From: Portibacter lacus | GTDB lineage: Bacteria > Bacteroidota > Bacteroidia > Chitinophagales > Saprospiraceae | Reading direction: 5' to 3' | Assembly: GCF_021533215.1 (NCBI RefSeq) | Contig: NZ_JAJNKA010000006.1 | Location: 62,001 to 126,000, forward strand | DNA length: 64,000 nucleotides | In this document: piece by piece, positions 25,311 to 33,169 of the stretch | How the letters are laid out: each line of letters opens with the position of its first letter | Numbering within the stretch: position 1 is the first letter of the stretch | Notes under the pieces: model-generated | What the model was told of the DNA's origin: nothing | The model's input: only the letters and a program-made list of their open reading frames with translations | Database searches by the model: none | Position numbers and translations under genes: made by a program

Positions 25311-25929
25311 ATAACTCACTGTCTACCATGTTAATAATCTTTCCGAAATCTTCAGGATTGTTTTTGAAATCCATGTTGTCTGTTTCGATGACTAACAATT
25401 TACCGTTGGTATAGTTTGAAATCCAACGTTCATATTTGTCGTTAAGACGTTTCAGATAATCAAGGCTCATATTTCCTTCATAATCTCGCCCCCTCGTTTG
25501 GATGTGGGAAACAAGAGTAGAAATAGAAGCTTTCAGGTAGATCATTAAATCTGGAGCGCCTACTTGGTCAGCCATGGTTCTAAACAAGGTGAAATAGTTT
25601 TCGAAATCACGTTTTGCCATTAAGCCCATATCATGAAGATTCGGAGCGAAAATGTAAGCATCTTCGTATATCGTCCTATCCTGGATAACTGTTTTGTTAC
25701 CATTCTTTATTTCGATGAGTTGCTGATACCGACTGTTCAAGAAATAAATCTGAAGATTAAATGACCATCTCTGCATGTCATTGTAGAAATCGCTTAAGTA
25801 CGGATTCGTATTGGTGTCTTCGTAGTGCACTTCCCATCCGTAATGTTTTGCTAATTTTTCAGAAAGCGTGGTTTTTCCAGCTCCAATATTTCCTGCAATA
25901 GCGACGTGCTTGATTTGTTTCTTTTCCAT
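25297..25929 (-). CDS. Deoxynucleoside kinase (dAK/dGK type)
   Basis: 210 aa. P-loop GNIGAGKT (13-20), then the family residues YEDTNTNPYLSDFY, WSFNLQIYFLNSRY, the DR motif with acidic residues QDRTIYEDAYIFA, LMIYLKASISTLVSHIQTRGRDYE (lid Arg residues) and LKRLNDKYERWISNY. It phosphorylates deoxyadenosine, deoxyguanosine or a similar deoxynucleoside to the monophosphate using ATP. It is the first gene of the minus-strand operon dNK-yggS-ade, possibly with the transporter. A weak -7-like sequence TATTTTAG lies about 15-25 nt upstream on the minus strand. The exact base preference cannot be read from sequence. Confidence 0.93.
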   Translation of the reverse strand: MEKKQIKHVAIAGNIGAGKTTLSEKLAKHYGWEVHYEDTNTNPYLSDFYNDMQRWSFNLQIYFLNSRYQQLIEIKNGNKTVIQDRTIYEDAYIFAPNLHDMGLMAKRDFENYFTLFRTMADQVGAPDLMIYLKASISTLVSHIQTRGRDYEGNMSLDYLKRLNDKYERWISNYTNGKLLVIETDNMDFKNNPEDFGKIINMVDSELYGLF

Positions 25930-26038
25930 AATTCAATGTAAGGGCGCTAAAATACAATTTGTGTAGAAACTCGACATATGAAAACAGAACAGATTGTTAC
26001 GATGTGGATAACTTTTGAAATTTGATTACTTTTACGGA

Positions 26039-26332
26039 ATGGAAATTAATGATGAATTAATCAATAAGTTAGAGCACCTTTCTAAACTTTCGCTTTCAGA
26101 AGCGGAACGTGAGATCATGAAAAAAGATCTTGGGAATATATTGCAGATGGTTGATAAGATACAAGAAGTGGATACTTCTAATGTAGAACCGCTGATGCAT
26201 GTTAATGAAGATGTCAATGTGCTAAGGGAGGATGTCGCGCGAAATGAAATTACAAATGAAGAAGCTTTAAGAAATGCTCCTTCATCTTCAGCGCCATATA
26301 TTTCTGTTCCTAAAGTCATTGACATAAAATAA
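26039..26332 (+). CDS. gatC: Aspartyl/glutamyl-tRNA amidotransferase subunit C
   Basis: 97 aa from the ATG at 26039, the usual GatC length. Characteristic segments are INKLEHLSKLSLSEAERE, LGNILQMVDKIQEVDTSNVEPL and the closing APSSSAPYISVPKVIDIK. GatC helps GatA and GatB assemble into the enzyme that converts Glu-tRNA(Gln) or Asp-tRNA(Asn) to the amide form. A glnS gene is also present in this window, so in this organism the amidotransferase may mainly serve Asn, or may act on both. gatA and gatB are not in the window. A TACTTTTA box (26027-26034) ends 4 nt before the start codon. Two further genes follow at short spacing. Confidence 0.93.
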   Translation: MEINDELINKLEHLSKLSLSEAEREIMKKDLGNILQMVDKIQEVDTSNVEPLMHVNEDVNVLREDVARNEITNEEALRNAPSSSAPYISVPKVIDIK

Positions 26333-26339
26333 GTAAGCT

Positions 26340-26885
26340 GTGAAAATATATACTAAAACAGGTGATGCTGGTGAAACAGGACTATTCGGAGGTAAGCGTG
26401 TTTCGAAAGACAGCTTACGAATAGAAGCTTATGGTACTACAGATGAGTTAAATGCATTTATTGGTCAGTTGATATCAAGTCAAGATATTCAATCAGTTAG
26501 GTCATTCTTAGTCAAGATCCAGAATGAGATATTTATAATGGGTTCAATGTTGTCGATGCCTTCTGATCAGAATTTTGATATTCCTATCATTAGTGAATCA
26601 GACATTGAAGATATAGAGGTAGAGATAGATCGAATGGAGAAAAAACTAGCACCGCTGAAGAATTTTATATTGCCATCAGGAAGCGCAGCGATAAGTTCTA
26701 GTCATATTTGCAGAACTATTTCACGTCGGGCGGAAAGAAGAGTGGTTACGCTAGAACAATCTGAAGAGATAAATCCTTTAATAAAGAAATACTTGAATCG
26801 GCTTTCGGATTACTTTTTTGTTCTCTCTCGTTATATTGCAGTAGAAACGGGAGTAGAAGAAACCATATGGAGGCCTAAAAAATAA
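26340..26885 (+). CDS. Cob(I)yrinic acid a,c-diamide adenosyltransferase, PduO type
   Basis: 181 aa, GTG start 7 nt after gatC. The ATP-binding N-terminus KIYTKTGDAGETGLFGGKRVSKDS and EAYGTTDELNAFIGQL, with the later ICRTISRRAERRVVTL, are diagnostic of PduO-type adenosyltransferases. They transfer the adenosyl group of ATP to cob(I)alamin to make coenzyme B12. The family is about 180-190 residues, so the protein is complete. It is probably used to activate scavenged cobalamin for a B12-dependent mutase or ribonucleotide reductase elsewhere in the genome. It lies in an apparent operon between gatC and the YpdA gene, with no obvious functional link. Confidence 0.93.
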   Translation: MKIYTKTGDAGETGLFGGKRVSKDSLRIEAYGTTDELNAFIGQLISSQDIQSVRSFLVKIQNEIFIMGSMLSMPSDQNFDIPIISESDIEDIEVEIDRMEKKLAPLKNFILPSGSAAISSSHICRTISRRAERRVVTLEQSEEINPLIKKYLNRLSDYFFVLSRYIAVETGVEETIWRPKK

Positions 26886-26891
26886 GCTTTA

Positions 26892-27872
26892 ATGGATTAC
26901 GATGTAATTATTATTGGTGGAGGTCCGACAGGACTTAATTGTGCTATAGCAGCTCATAAGGAAAATTTATCATACCTCATTATAGAGAAAGGTGTTTTGG
27001 TTAATTCCATTTATCACTTTCCGATAAATATGACGTTTTTTTCAACTTCTCCAGTGCTAGAAATAGGAGGTATTCCTTTCATCTCACATGGTGATAAGCC
27101 GACTCGAAGAGAAGCATTGGAGTATTATCGGAGAATTGTAGAGACCTTTGATATGAATATCCATCTTCTGGAGGAAGTAAAGAATATTGCTGAAAAGGAA
27201 GCCGGTTTCGATGTGGTTACTAATAAAGGTCAATATTCGAGTGCGAATATCATCGTATCTACTGGATATTATGATACACCCCGATTGCTTGACATCCCAG
27301 GAGAACAACTTCCGAAAGTGAAGCATTACTACGATGATCCTCATGTATATATCGGTATGGATGTTTTGGTAATCGGCGCTGCAAATTCTGCATGTGATGT
27401 GGCTTTAGAATGTCATTATAAGGGCGCTAATGTAACCATGGCGGTGAGAGGTGATGATTTATATGCAAAGGTGAAGTATTGGATTCGACCGAATATTGAG
27501 AATCGAATAAAGGAAGGATCAATAAAAGCATATTTTAATACGACGGTAAAGGAGATAAAAGACGGCAGTGTTATATTGGTAACTCCAGAAGGAGAAATAG
27601 AGATTAAAAATGATTTCGTTTTAGCCATGACTGGATATCTCCCTGATTACAATTTTCTGAGGAAGCTTGGGCTAGAGGTGAATACGGAAGAAAACTGTGT
27701 TCCTGCTCATAATGATGAGTCTTTAGAATCCAATATTCCAGGAGTTTATGTGGCTGGTGTTATTTGTGCTGGATTAAGAACGAATAAGCTATTCATTGAG
27801 AATACGCGGGATCATGGGGAAAAGATTATTTCTGATATTGTAAAGAAAAGGGAACATGCTGAGGTGGTTTAA
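26892..27872 (+). CDS. ypdA: YpdA-family putative bacillithiol disulfide reductase
   Basis: 326 aa. FAD-binding motif IIIGGGPTGLNCAIAA at the N-terminus, the YpdA-specific VNSIYHFPINMTFFSTSP and LEIGGIPFI, then the NADPH-binding VLVIGAANSACDVALE, and an ATGs-type end VYVAGVICAGLRTNKLFIENTRDHG. YpdA (Bdr) proteins reduce oxidised bacillithiol with NADPH, so the gene suggests that this organism makes bacillithiol, as other Bacteroidota do; no bshA, bshB or bshC is in the window. The stop is followed by the palindromic repeat region and, beyond it, a convergent peroxiredoxin-thioredoxin operon. Confidence 0.9.
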   Translation: MDYDVIIIGGGPTGLNCAIAAHKENLSYLIIEKGVLVNSIYHFPINMTFFSTSPVLEIGGIPFISHGDKPTRREALEYYRRIVETFDMNIHLLEEVKNIAEKEAGFDVVTNKGQYSSANIIVSTGYYDTPRLLDIPGEQLPKVKHYYDDPHVYIGMDVLVIGAANSACDVALECHYKGANVTMAVRGDDLYAKVKYWIRPNIENRIKEGSIKAYFNTTVKEIKDGSVILVTPEGEIEIKNDFVLAMTGYLPDYNFLRKLGLEVNTEENCVPAHNDESLESNIPGVYVAGVICAGLRTNKLFIENTRDHGEKIISDIVKKREHAEVV

Positions 27873-28133
27873 TACCACTAAATGTGGAGATTGATAGTTG
27901 AATTTCTCGCACTGAAATACGAGGTCCATTTAACAGTTCAGTTAGAAGTTGAAGTTCAATTCAGCATACAAATTTGTACAGCTTTGTAGCGATCACAATG
28001 ACTAAAGTCTCGCACTGAAGTACGAGGTCCTATGGGTATTGATTTAATGAAAGAAATATAAGTCCTAGTGGAAGTACAGCTTTGTAACGATGAGATTGAC
28101 GAAAGTCTCGCACTGAAATTCGAGGGTCATTAC
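27873..28133. repeat. Intergenic region with three copies of a short palindromic repeat
   Basis: Three copies of a 23-bp element are present at 27905-27927, 28008-28030 and 28106-28128. The core is CTCGCACTGAARTACGAG, in which CTCG pairs with CGAG and ACT with AGT around GA. The second and third copies share a further 32 bp on their left side, starting GTACAGCTTTGTA at 27976 and 28074 and ending in AAAG. Spacing is 103 and 98 bp. All copies have the same orientation. No ORF of note lies here. Confidence 0.75.
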
Positions 28134-28172
28134 AAGAAAAAACGAGGCTAATCACAATTGACCAGCCTCGTT
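28134..28172 (-). terminator. Terminator of the peroxiredoxin-thioredoxin operon
   Basis: AACGAGGCT (28141-28149) pairs with AGCCTCGTT (28164-28172) in a perfect 9-bp stem with a 14-nt loop. On the minus strand it is followed by a T run (plus-strand A run at 28135-28142), 31 nt after the last gene of the operon. Confidence 0.85.
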
Positions 28173-28202
28173 CATTTATTCAAATAACAAAATCTATATG
28201 GA

Positions 28203-28460
28203 TTATTTATCTATCGATCCTAACACTCGCTTCATAAATCCATTCAATGCATCTTTCTGCGTTGCTCCTTTTTCAATTTCGCTCTGCACTTCCATTGCAC
28301 CATAAAGATTAGACAACAACTCACCGATGACATCTAATTCTTCATCTTTTAACGTTTCCACCTCCGTTACAGATTCTAGCGTCTCGATGGTTTCTTGTAA
28401 ATAATCCGCATCCTTTTCCGCTGCAAAATTGATCAACTGCTTAATTACTGGCAACTTCAT
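28203..28460 (-). CDS. Small protein of the thioredoxin operon, DUF6952-like
   Basis: 85 aa, soluble, probably all-helical: MKLPVIKQLINFAAEKDADYL, then VETLKDEELDVIGELLSNLYGAMEV, then GFMKRVLGSID. It has no Cys and no signal peptide. Its start lies inside the 3' end of the thioredoxin gene (20-nt overlap), so translation is coupled. Similar small helical proteins follow thioredoxin and peroxiredoxin genes in other Bacteroidota, and I believe they are filed as DUF6952, but that name is from memory. A role with the thioredoxin is inferred only from the position. Confidence 0.72.
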   Translation of the reverse strand: MKLPVIKQLINFAAEKDADYLQETIETLESVTEVETLKDEELDVIGELLSNLYGAMEVQSEIEKGATQKDALNGFMKRVLGSIDK

Positions 28461-28755
28461 CTACTAGATTTTTTAACAAATCAAATTTATTTGTCTGTAC
28501 TTGATTAACCAATTGTCCATTCTTAAATGTTGCAAACGTTGGTAAATTATCAACATTGGCAAACTTCCTAGAGTTAGGGAATTTTTCTGCATCAACGATT
28601 ACAAAAGCTGCATCCTTATTTTCACCAGCTAGCTTCTTGAACTTTGGCTTCATAATTCTACAATTTCCACACCATCCAGCTGAATATTGAACAACAACTG
28701 TTTCGTTTTCGCCAATAACTGCGTCTAAATTATCTTGATTTAATTCTTGTACCAT
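28441..28755 (-). CDS. Thioredoxin family protein
   Basis: 104 aa, single thioredoxin fold without signal peptide, so cytosolic. The active site is SAGWCGNCRIMKP with Cys29 and Cys32 (WCGNC rather than the common WCGPC), followed by FVIVDAEKFPNSRKFANVDNLPTFATFKNGQ containing the cis-Pro. It lies 11 nt after the peroxiredoxin gene and overlaps the small downstream gene by 20 nt, so it is the likely electron donor for that peroxiredoxin. The Asn in the active-site loop may shift its redox potential. Confidence 0.93.
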   Translation of the reverse strand: MVQELNQDNLDAVIGENETVVVQYSAGWCGNCRIMKPKFKKLAGENKDAAFVIVDAEKFPNSRKFANVDNLPTFATFKNGQLVNQVQTNKFDLLKNLVDEVASN

Positions 28756-28766
28756 CTTATTATTTT

Positions 28767-29396
28767 TTAGTTCATGCTTAAATACTCAGCAACACCTGAT
28801 GCATTCGCATCCATTGCTTGCTTACCTTCTTCCCAGTTCGCAGGACATACTTCTCCTTTTTCTTGAACATGTGTGAAAGCATCGATAAGTCTTAAGTATT
28901 CATTCACATTTCTACCAATCGGCATGTGGTTAATTCCTTCGTGGAAAACAACTCCGTCTTCATCAATTAAGTATGTTGCTCTATAGGTAACATTATCACC
29001 TTCTAGTAAAGTAAGTCCGTCTTTCTCTACAACAGTTGTATCAAGAATACCCAATGTACTTGCTAGATTTCTATTAGAATCTGCTAGTAAATTATAAGTA
29101 ATGCCTTCGATTCCTCCGTTATCTTTTGCTGTGCTTAACCATGCAAAATGAACTTCAGGTGTGTCACATGATGCACCAATAACGATTGTGTTTCTTTTAT
29201 CGAATTCTCCTAATGCTGCTTGGAAAGCATGTAATTCTGTTGGGCAAACAAAAGTGAAGTCTTTAGGATACCAAAACAATAGAACTTTCTTCTTGTTCTT
29301 TGCTGCTTCCTCGAAAACATTAACTTGGATTGTATCTCCCATTTCGTTCATTGCGTTAACTTCCATATTTGGAAATTTTTTCCCTACAAATGCCAT
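28767..29396 (-). CDS. Typical 2-Cys peroxiredoxin (AhpC/Prx1 type)
   Basis: 209 aa. The peroxidatic Cys51 is in KDFTFVCPTELHAFQ, preceded by LLFWYPKDF, and the resolving Cys184 is in GEVCPANWEEG. Conserved Arg and active-site segments (NTIVIGASCDTPEVHFAW, YRATYLIDEDGVV) are intact. It reduces hydrogen peroxide, organic hydroperoxides or peroxynitrite, re-reduced by a thioredoxin; such a gene follows 11 nt downstream. A TAAATTTG box on the minus strand (29442-29449) would give a leader of about 40 nt. This is a compact peroxide-defence operon that faces the YpdA gene on the other strand. Confidence 0.95.
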   Translation of the reverse strand: MAFVGKKFPNMEVNAMNEMGDTIQVNVFEEAAKNKKKVLLFWYPKDFTFVCPTELHAFQAALGEFDKRNTIVIGASCDTPEVHFAWLSTAKDNGGIEGITYNLLADSNRNLASTLGILDTTVVEKDGLTLLEGDNVTYRATYLIDEDGVVFHEGINHMPIGRNVNEYLRLIDAFTHVQEKGEVCPANWEEGKQAMDANASGVAEYLSMN

Positions 29397-29441
29397 ATCT
29401 ATATTCTTTTTATTTTTAGTAAATTATGTATTATAATAACA

Positions 29442-29449
29442 CAAATTTA
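29442..29449 (-). promoter_or_regulatory. -7 box of the peroxiredoxin operon
   Basis: Reads TAAATTTG on the minus strand, a perfect TAnnTTTG match 45 nt before the ATG. No clear -33 TTG is seen. No OxyR- or PerR-like palindrome was recognised around it. Confidence 0.5.
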
Positions 29450-29600
29450 AGCAGTTTGTTTCATAGTAAAACCTAGGTAAAAACCCCGATATTGTTGACA
29501 TTGGGAAGTGTGAAATGGAGTTTTGATTTGTTAGGCCAAAGCCAATGAATCTTTGGTGAAAAACCCGTTGAGCGATTGAAAATAATTTGAAAAAAATATG

Positions 29601-30782
29601 CTAAATCGTTAATCCTTTCTTTCTGCGATTATTCCAAAGCATTAAGTATAATAATGAAAAAACACTTACCGTCGAACTAAGCGACATAACCTTCCAGAAA
29701 TTAGCTGGATCATTTTGATATATCCAGGCAGAAACTAGGGATCCTATGCCTATCCCAATTTCAAGTGCTATATACACCGTCGCCATTGCTTTCCCTCTAT
29801 TTTCCACGGCTGATCGATCTATGGCCCATGCAAAAACTGAAGGCGCAGCAACACCAGTAAAAAATCCAACACAACAACCAGCAGCAAGGAGAACAAATGA
29901 GGTGTGTGCAAATGCGAGCAACATCAAAGACAGTGCAAGACCTATGATCGCAAATCGAATAACGATAACACGTCCTAACCGATCTGATGCTTTTCCGGCG
30001 AATAGTCTAGAAAGTATCGAAAAAGCGGTGAAATAAGTGAAGAAGATTCCCTTGTTTTCGAGACCTAGAAATACGCTCTGATCCGGAATAATGGTTAGGA
30101 TGCCACCGAAACAGAAGTAGATGAACACAACCACTAATGCTGGCGCAATTGCTGTGAAATCAATAAACTCAGACTTCTTTAATATCAATAATTTAGGGGT
30201 GAATTTGACCCTTTTTTCCAGGGATTCTTTTAATCCAAGTAAAATGAATATTGAGACAAACGCAATTGCACTGGAAAGATAAAACATCGCATTAATACCA
30301 TATAAAATCGTTAACCAACTTCCGATTGCAGGGCCTAGTGATGCACCTAGATTAAAACTAACTCCCATAATACCTATTGCTTCACCTCTCCGATGGACAG
30401 GAACTACATCTGCAACATATGCAGAGGAAGCTGTTGGTTTAAAACCTGTACTAAAGCCATGGAAAAATCTTAACGCTAGAAAACCATATACAGTCGTCAT
30501 AAATGGGTACAGAAAACTGCACATTACGCAAAATAATGTACCGATAACCATAACTGGAATCCTACCGATGGTATCTGTTAATTTTCCGCTAAAAGGTCTA
30601 GAAATCCCCGCAGTTAGCGTAAATAAAGAAATAATAAGTCCTTTATACTCAGCTCCACCTAAGTTCGTCAGGTGTTGCGGAAGTTCCGGAATGATCATGG
30701 AGAAACTCGCACAGAAAAGTACCTGGCTCAGACAAAGCAGTAGAAAATTGAAGGTATAAAGTTTGTCCGATTTCGAATTCAT
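29601..30782 (-). CDS. MFS transporter
   Basis: 393 aa from the ATG at 30782 (a TTG 6 nt upstream is possible). Twelve membrane helices are visible. The MFS motif A between helices 2 and 3 is clear (GKLTDTIGRIPVM) and is repeated in the second half (GKASDRLGRVIVI). Other family features are ALRFFHGFSTGF and GVSFNLGASLGPAIGSWL. This is a proton-driven efflux or uptake carrier of the drug-exporter type; the substrate is unknown. A near-consensus box CATTTTTG on the minus strand (30786-30793) ends 3 nt before the start. It is divergent from the DUF6495-like gene with only 57 nt between start codons. Confidence 0.88.
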   Translation of the reverse strand: MNSKSDKLYTFNFLLLCLSQVLFCASFSMIIPELPQHLTNLGGAEYKGLIISLFTLTAGISRPFSGKLTDTIGRIPVMVIGTLFCVMCSFLYPFMTTVYGFLALRFFHGFSTGFKPTASSAYVADVVPVHRRGEAIGIMGVSFNLGASLGPAIGSWLTILYGINAMFYLSSAIAFVSIFILLGLKESLEKRVKFTPKLLILKKSEFIDFTAIAPALVVVFIYFCFGGILTIIPDQSVFLGLENKGIFFTYFTAFSILSRLFAGKASDRLGRVIVIRFAIIGLALSLMLLAFAHTSFVLLAAGCCVGFFTGVAAPSVFAWAIDRSAVENRGKAMATVYIALEIGIGIGSLVSAWIYQNDPANFWKVMSLSSTVSVFSLLYLMLWNNRRKKGLTI

Positions 30783-30827
30783 CCACAAAAATGGGTATTA
30801 TGATCAACATCTAAGGTTTTTTTTGAA

Positions 30828-30835
30828 TAAATTTG
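30828..30835 (+). promoter_or_regulatory. -7 box of the DUF6495-like gene
   Basis: TAAATTTG is a perfect TAnnTTTG match ending 4 nt before the ATG at 30840, predicting a leaderless mRNA. It lies between two divergent start codons. Confidence 0.6.
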
Positions 30836-30839
30836 TGCG

Positions 30840-31316
30840 ATGGCAAAATATAGACTACTCAATAAGGAAGAATTAAAAGGATTAGAAAAAGAGTTCGTAG
30901 AATATCTAGTAGTGAACGGAATCGCAGCAGAAGACTGGGAAAGTATGAAAAGGGAAACCCCTAATTCAGCGGAAAGGATCGTTGATCTTTTTTCTGATGT
31001 CGTCTTTGAAAAAATACTAAGGAATGTCAAATTTCTAGAGATTCACGAAAAGAAATCCATAAGAACTTTCAGTTGTGGTTCAGAGGAGATCGAGCTTATC
31101 ACGATGGAATTAGAAACAGATGATGCTGATTTCACAAACCCGAATTTTATTTCTCAGGCAATGCTGAACCCACCGAAAGATCTACTGGTCTATAGAACTG
31201 AAAAACCGTACAGCGATGCACGAGAGCTAGAAATATTTAAGATGATCGAAAACGGTTGTCTCGTTTCTAATGGCAAGTTGCATCAGACGCTTAGCGTTGC
31301 CATTGATAAGCTATGA
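30840..31316 (+). CDS. Small soluble protein, DUF6495-like
   Basis: 158 aa, no signal peptide or membrane segment. The N-terminus YRLLNKEELKGLEKEFVEYLVVNGIAAEDWE and the middle RIVDLFSDVVFEKILRNVKFLEIHEKKSIRTFSCG match what I recall of the Bacteroidota-specific DUF6495 family, whose function is unknown. The protein is complete at the usual length of about 155 residues. Its stop overlaps the start of the following MFS gene by 4 nt, so the two are translationally coupled and share the promoter at 30828. Confidence 0.78.
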   Translation: MAKYRLLNKEELKGLEKEFVEYLVVNGIAAEDWESMKRETPNSAERIVDLFSDVVFEKILRNVKFLEIHEKKSIRTFSCGSEEIELITMELETDDADFTNPNFISQAMLNPPKDLLVYRTEKPYSDARELEIFKMIENGCLVSNGKLHQTLSVAIDKL

Positions 31317-32536
31317 TCGGAAAATTCTACAATTTTTACGTCAATTCATTTAAAGGACTTTCTAAAGAAATCTGGTTACTTTCTGCTGCATTTCTGGTGA
31401 ACCGAGCAGGAACAATGGTCATTCCTTTTATTGCGATTTATATGACGCAGGACCTTGGTTTTGACTTGATTCAAGTCGGCTGGATCATGTCGTTTTTCGG
31501 ACTTGGTTCTTTAGCAGGGTCTTGGCTAGGTGGGAAATTAACTGATATCTTCTCATATTATAAAGTCATGGTGATGAGTCTTGCGATCTCTGGAATTGGC
31601 TTCGTGCTCTTTTATAAGTTGAAAAGTTTCGAAGCCATTTGCATCGGAATGTTTGTCTTAATAACAATTGCGGATAGTTTTAGACCTGCTGCATTTACAG
31701 CCATAGATGCTTATTCGAAGCCAGAGAATAAAGTCAGATCGATATCACTCATTAGGCTTGCCATTAATCTAGGTTACTCTATCGGGCCAGCGATAGGAGG
31801 CGTCATTTATTATGCTTATGGTGCTCAATATTTATTCTACATAGATGGCTTCACATGTTTTGCTTCTAGTATTTTTACTTTAATTGTCCTTGCGCCTAAG
31901 AAAATACTGTCAACTGATGAAGAAGAAATTGACATAAAACCAGAAACTATTAAAAGTGTTTGGAATGATCGACCCTATCTTACAATGATGGGAATTTTGT
32001 TCCTGTTTAATCTGGCTTTTTTCCAATTATTTGTCAATGTTCCACTCTTTTACAGGGAAGTATACCTGCTTAATGAGAAAAGCATTGGTTATATTATGGC
32101 CCTGAATGGAGTTGTCATTTTCTTACTTGAAATGCCTTTGGTTAATTTCTTAGAATTGAAGAAAGCGAAAGCAGTTAAAGTAGTCCTTGCTGCCTGTGTT
32201 CTCATTTCCATTTCTTATTTGATTCTCAATGTTGTTTTCTGGGTTCCGATTCTTATCGTGAGCATGTTGTTTTTGACATTTGCAGAAATGTTAGGTTTTC
32301 CTTTTTCTAATTCTTGGGCATTGAATAGAGCTCCGAAAGGTAGAGTGGGGCAGTATATGGGATTGTACACTGGCGCCTTCGCTTTATCTCACATTATCGG
32401 CCCGAATCTAGGTATGCGGATCTCCCAAAGTTATGGTTATGATGCGAGTTGGTATGTTATGGGAGGCCTAGGGATTGCTGCTAGTTTGATGACTTTGTAC
32501 TTGTTGAAATCCCAAAAGAAGTTAGGTCTTTCTTAA
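31313..32536 (+). CDS. MFS transporter
   Basis: 407 aa with about twelve membrane helices. MFS motif A is GSWLGGKLTDIFSYYKVMVM after helix 2, and the first half has IRLAINLGYSIGPAIGGVIYYAYG, typical of drug-efflux (MdtH/YttB-like) carriers. The substrate is unknown. It starts within the stop codon of the DUF6495-like gene (4-nt overlap), a strong sign of co-translation. Together with the MFS gene at 29601-30782 it forms a divergent arrangement of two different MFS carriers around one small protein; they are not close copies of each other by eye. Confidence 0.88.
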   Translation: MIGKFYNFYVNSFKGLSKEIWLLSAAFLVNRAGTMVIPFIAIYMTQDLGFDLIQVGWIMSFFGLGSLAGSWLGGKLTDIFSYYKVMVMSLAISGIGFVLFYKLKSFEAICIGMFVLITIADSFRPAAFTAIDAYSKPENKVRSISLIRLAINLGYSIGPAIGGVIYYAYGAQYLFYIDGFTCFASSIFTLIVLAPKKILSTDEEEIDIKPETIKSVWNDRPYLTMMGILFLFNLAFFQLFVNVPLFYREVYLLNEKSIGYIMALNGVVIFLLEMPLVNFLELKKAKAVKVVLAACVLISISYLILNVVFWVPILIVSMLFLTFAEMLGFPFSNSWALNRAPKGRVGQYMGLYTGAFALSHIIGPNLGMRISQSYGYDASWYVMGGLGIAASLMTLYLLKSQKKLGLS

Positions 32537-32724
32537 GAGCAAGTCGTCATCCCATTCACCATTTATTTACGGCGCTAACATTTCTAGGTTAAAAAACAAT
32601 ACGAATGTAGGTCAATGATAGACATTGAGAATGAAAGTATTCACAGCTACGACTGTCACCTTGATACAGGAAAATAAAGCCTAAGATCAACTAGACCCTA
32701 TATTCCTCAATCTTAAAAGACAGC

Positions 32725-33168
32725 TTATAAAATCCAAGCAATAATTCCTGCAATGATAGAAGTCAAAGTACCTATTAAAGACCACTTGAAAGCGTTTCCA
32801 CCAAAAAGAAGGGCGATTAGATTTCCAATAATAGGAAGGAAAAATCCTAATAGAAAACCTCCAATATTAAAATCACTTGCTCCAGTTTTGTAGTATTCTT
32901 CCGCATCGAATTCTTCACCATTTCTAACTTTTAAGAACATTTTCGCTTTCATCACTCGAAATACGATGTGTTCTTTAAATGTTAATCTCTTCTGGGTAGC
33001 TTTTCTAATATCTTTGGTACTCAGACTTAAGAAATCATTTGCTTCTAATTCATTCTGGAATAGGTAAGTTTCTACAGCAGATTGATTGGCCATTGTATTT
33101 ACGGCAAAAGCATTGGCACTGAATAAAAAACAAATGCTAAAAGCTAAACTTTTTATTATGTATTTCAT
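32725..33168 (-). CDS. Small exported protein with hydrophobic Gly-rich C-terminus
   Basis: 147 aa from the ATG at 33168, 1 nt after the stop of the upstream gene; an ATG at 33177 is also in frame. Signal peptide MKYIIKSLAFSICFLFSANAFA, then a charged helical region (LSLSTKDIRKATQKRLTFKEHIVFRVMKAKMFLKVR), and two C-terminal hydrophobic segments (FNIGGFLLGFFLPIIGNLIALLF and WSLIGTLTSIIAGIIAWIL) that should anchor it in a membrane. Function unknown. Co-transcription with the amphipathic-helix protein is likely. The similar small proteins I recall from Bacteroidota are also unassigned. Confidence 0.75.
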   Translation of the reverse strand: MKYIIKSLAFSICFLFSANAFAVNTMANQSAVETYLFQNELEANDFLSLSTKDIRKATQKRLTFKEHIVFRVMKAKMFLKVRNGEEFDAEEYYKTGASDFNIGGFLLGFFLPIIGNLIALLFGGNAFKWSLIGTLTSIIAGIIAWIL

Positions 33169-33169
33169 G

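Noticed and set aside
27905-28128. Possible CRISPR array
   Set aside because: Only three repeats, diverged from each other, with about 75-80 bp between them; the flanks of two copies are also repeated, and no cas gene is near.
29536-29556. Terminator of the MFS gene
   Set aside because: CCAAAG/CTTTGG forms a 6-bp stem but no T run follows on either strand.
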